NCBI GenBank assembly: GCA_903813345.2 | Contig: CAIIXF020000006.1 | Location: forward strand, 14,264,348-14,328,347 | Reading direction: 5' to 3' | DNA length: 64,000 nt | Origin: Owenia fusiformis | Taxonomy: Eukaryota; Annelida; Polychaeta; Sabellida; Oweniidae | In this document: in pieces, positions 62,514-64,000 of the stretch | Layout of the letters: every line of letters starts with the position of its first letter | How positions within the stretch are numbered: position 1 is the first letter of the stretch | Notes under the pieces: model-generated | Seen by the model: the letters and a program-made list of their open reading frames with translations, nothing else | Told to the model about the DNA's origin: nothing | Database searches by the model: none | Program-made: the position numbers and the translations under genes

Positions 62514-62917
62514 AGGGGCAATCTGCGCGAGGTTCCATTTTCAGGTTCGGTTTTTCGCGCATGAGCATTAAATTCAGCAATTTAATTGGTTCAAATTATT
62601 ATAACGCATGCGCAATTAATAACTTAGTTAGAACTTATAATCTAAGAAAGATGTCACTTACGTTCATTATTTCACAGCAGTCCGTACCCATAATGCACCT
62701 TATATTGCGGGAACGTTTTTGTTTAGCATATCAAACAAAAAAGTATTCCCCCGACAGAAGAATGACATATTATGAACTGGCCCCCGTTTGTGGACGTTTG
62801 GTGTACAAATTTAAACCGAACTGATCGCAGAAAAGCAATTTGAATCAGGGGAATGAAGTACTTTCATTAATGAAAAACCGAACCTAGTAAAAACCGAACC
62901 TCGCGCAGAATGCCCCT
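62514..62917. mobile_element. 404-bp MITE in the first FMO intron
   Basis: Left end aggggcaatctgcgcgaggt, right end cctcgcgcagaatgcccct, inverted to each other. A second inverted block caggttcggtttttc / gaaaaaccgaacct lies inside. Both ends are flanked by act (62511-62513 and 62918-62920), a 3-bp target duplication. No transposase. The family is not recognised. Confidence 0.85.
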
Positions 62918-64000
62918 ACTCTGAAGTCTTCATCTATGCGCATGCTCGAAAATACAATCAGTAAAAGTGAACCCCCGGGAAGCGAACAAGGCGCACTTTG
63001 CCCCTCATTTGTTTATGGAGCAGGCTCCCCAAGAGGGGGTACGGAGGTCGTTTTAGTCACTTTAAAAATTACAAAATTGTTACTTATTACATTTAAATTT
63101 AATCGTCATATTTTGTAAAAATCGTTCGTATTTAAAGCAGTCAAACTGTTAAAGCATTTCAATCGTTCAGTCGTTCAATTTTATTAGATTATAAGCATGG
63201 TCTTGAATAAAAGCCAATGGAATAAGCCATCTTTAGGGGTCGTTCAAAATAATTTGCGGCTAAGATTTCAAACGGTAACGATGACTCTGTATACATTTTT
63301 AAATACTTATATCTGAGGAAACTCGTTTGTTTGACACTCACGCACGTAATAAATAATATCTTATTTGAAATAAAACCATCTTAAAATTAAACGATCAAAG
63401 TAAATTTATTCATTTTTCATTTTTTCGAAAATTGCTCAGCAATGCATATATAGTTTCAATGATGCCGCCCACCACGAACTTATAAAATGTAATCTCTTTT
63501 TTTGCAATGTATTCGTTCGTATTTAGGTATTAATGGAGAGGTTAAGCTTTGCATATATAATCGAAACTGAACCTGTACGTATCACCCGACCATATACAAA
63601 TTCATGTAGCCTTCTCATATAAATAGCCGTTCAAATCCAGTGTTTGTTTAGACTACACCATAGCGTGTAATGATTCTATAGTATGTCATTGATGCGGTTT
63701 TATAGCTGGTTTTCTAATACATATTTTAAACGAGCTCGTTTCGTAAGATTTTTGGCGCTAAATCATGCATGACATACATCATCGTGTTCAGCAAGAATTC
63801 AACTGTGCATCGAAATCAAAATTGACAGCATAGTGTTCAATAGACACGAGTAAAATGGTTCCCGTTGACCCAACGTCAAACATTCAAATCTCCCGTTCTA
63901 AACCCGAAACTCTGAAGCTGAAAGAGTATCTGAAGTAGACTAAGCGCGCATAAAACTATGAGCGCTCGATACATTCCTTTGTTAATTTTTGTACTTTGCG
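62918..64000. other. FMO intron 1, nothing recognised
   Basis: No second FMO exon found. AT-rich with scattered CG dinucleotides. Confidence 0.4.

Overview
This is AT-rich animal nuclear DNA with long introns, GT-AG splice sites and very abundant satellite and transposon-derived sequence. Spliced conserved genes rule out a prokaryote. Three composite repeats with a (TCCG/TCTG)n tract followed by 110-190 bp tandem units resemble, from memory, the pearl/Helitron-type non-autonomous elements of bivalves. A marine invertebrate such as a mollusc is therefore plausible, but the species cannot be fixed from this window.

The backbone is one plus-strand gene, a BRSK/SAD-type serine/threonine kinase (LKB1-activated, AMPK-related, neuronal polarity and synapse kinase). 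I reconstructed 20 coding exons from 3888 to the stop at 53179. All splice phases join into one 658-residue open frame. It begins just after the glycine loop, so the 5' exon(s) lie upstream of the window. It covers the rest of the kinase domain, the UBA-like domain, a Pro/Ser-rich linker and the KA1-type C-terminus. An intronless galactose-3-O-sulfotransferase-family gene (29258-30640, plus strand) sits in the intron that splits the kinase activation loop. At the right edge, the first coding exon of a flavin-containing monooxygenase (62053-62205) starts a third gene that runs out of the window.

Layout: 1-360 is a 27-30 bp minisatellite. 1150-2270 is a composite repeat. 3888-3982 is the first kinase exon. 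The following 18.9-kb intron holds a 34-bp array, a 32-bp array and a 10.7-kb 38-bp array that contains a 2505-bp higher-order repeat and an inverted block. 22847-25920 carries kinase exons with a MITE between them. 25921-33257 is the activation-loop intron with a long foldback, a 154-bp repeat and the sulfotransferase. 34590-36900 is a satellite full of AGGTCA motifs. 38124-50894 carries the remaining exons except the last. 53048-53179 is the terminal exon. 55316-60793 is a near-perfect 2.74-kb tandem duplication. 61800-64000 is the start of the monooxygenase gene with a MITE in its first intron.

The most unusual observation is that two minisatellites are built from splice sites of the kinase gene. 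Directly after the exon ending at 38999, the 5' splice site is reiterated about 12 times in 37-bp units, 11 of which read AG|GTAAGT. Directly before the exon starting at 44368, the 3' splice site plus the first codons of that exon are reiterated in 30-bp in-frame units. Between them lies a decayed copy of the start of exon 43005-43117. All three flank the UBA-like domain.
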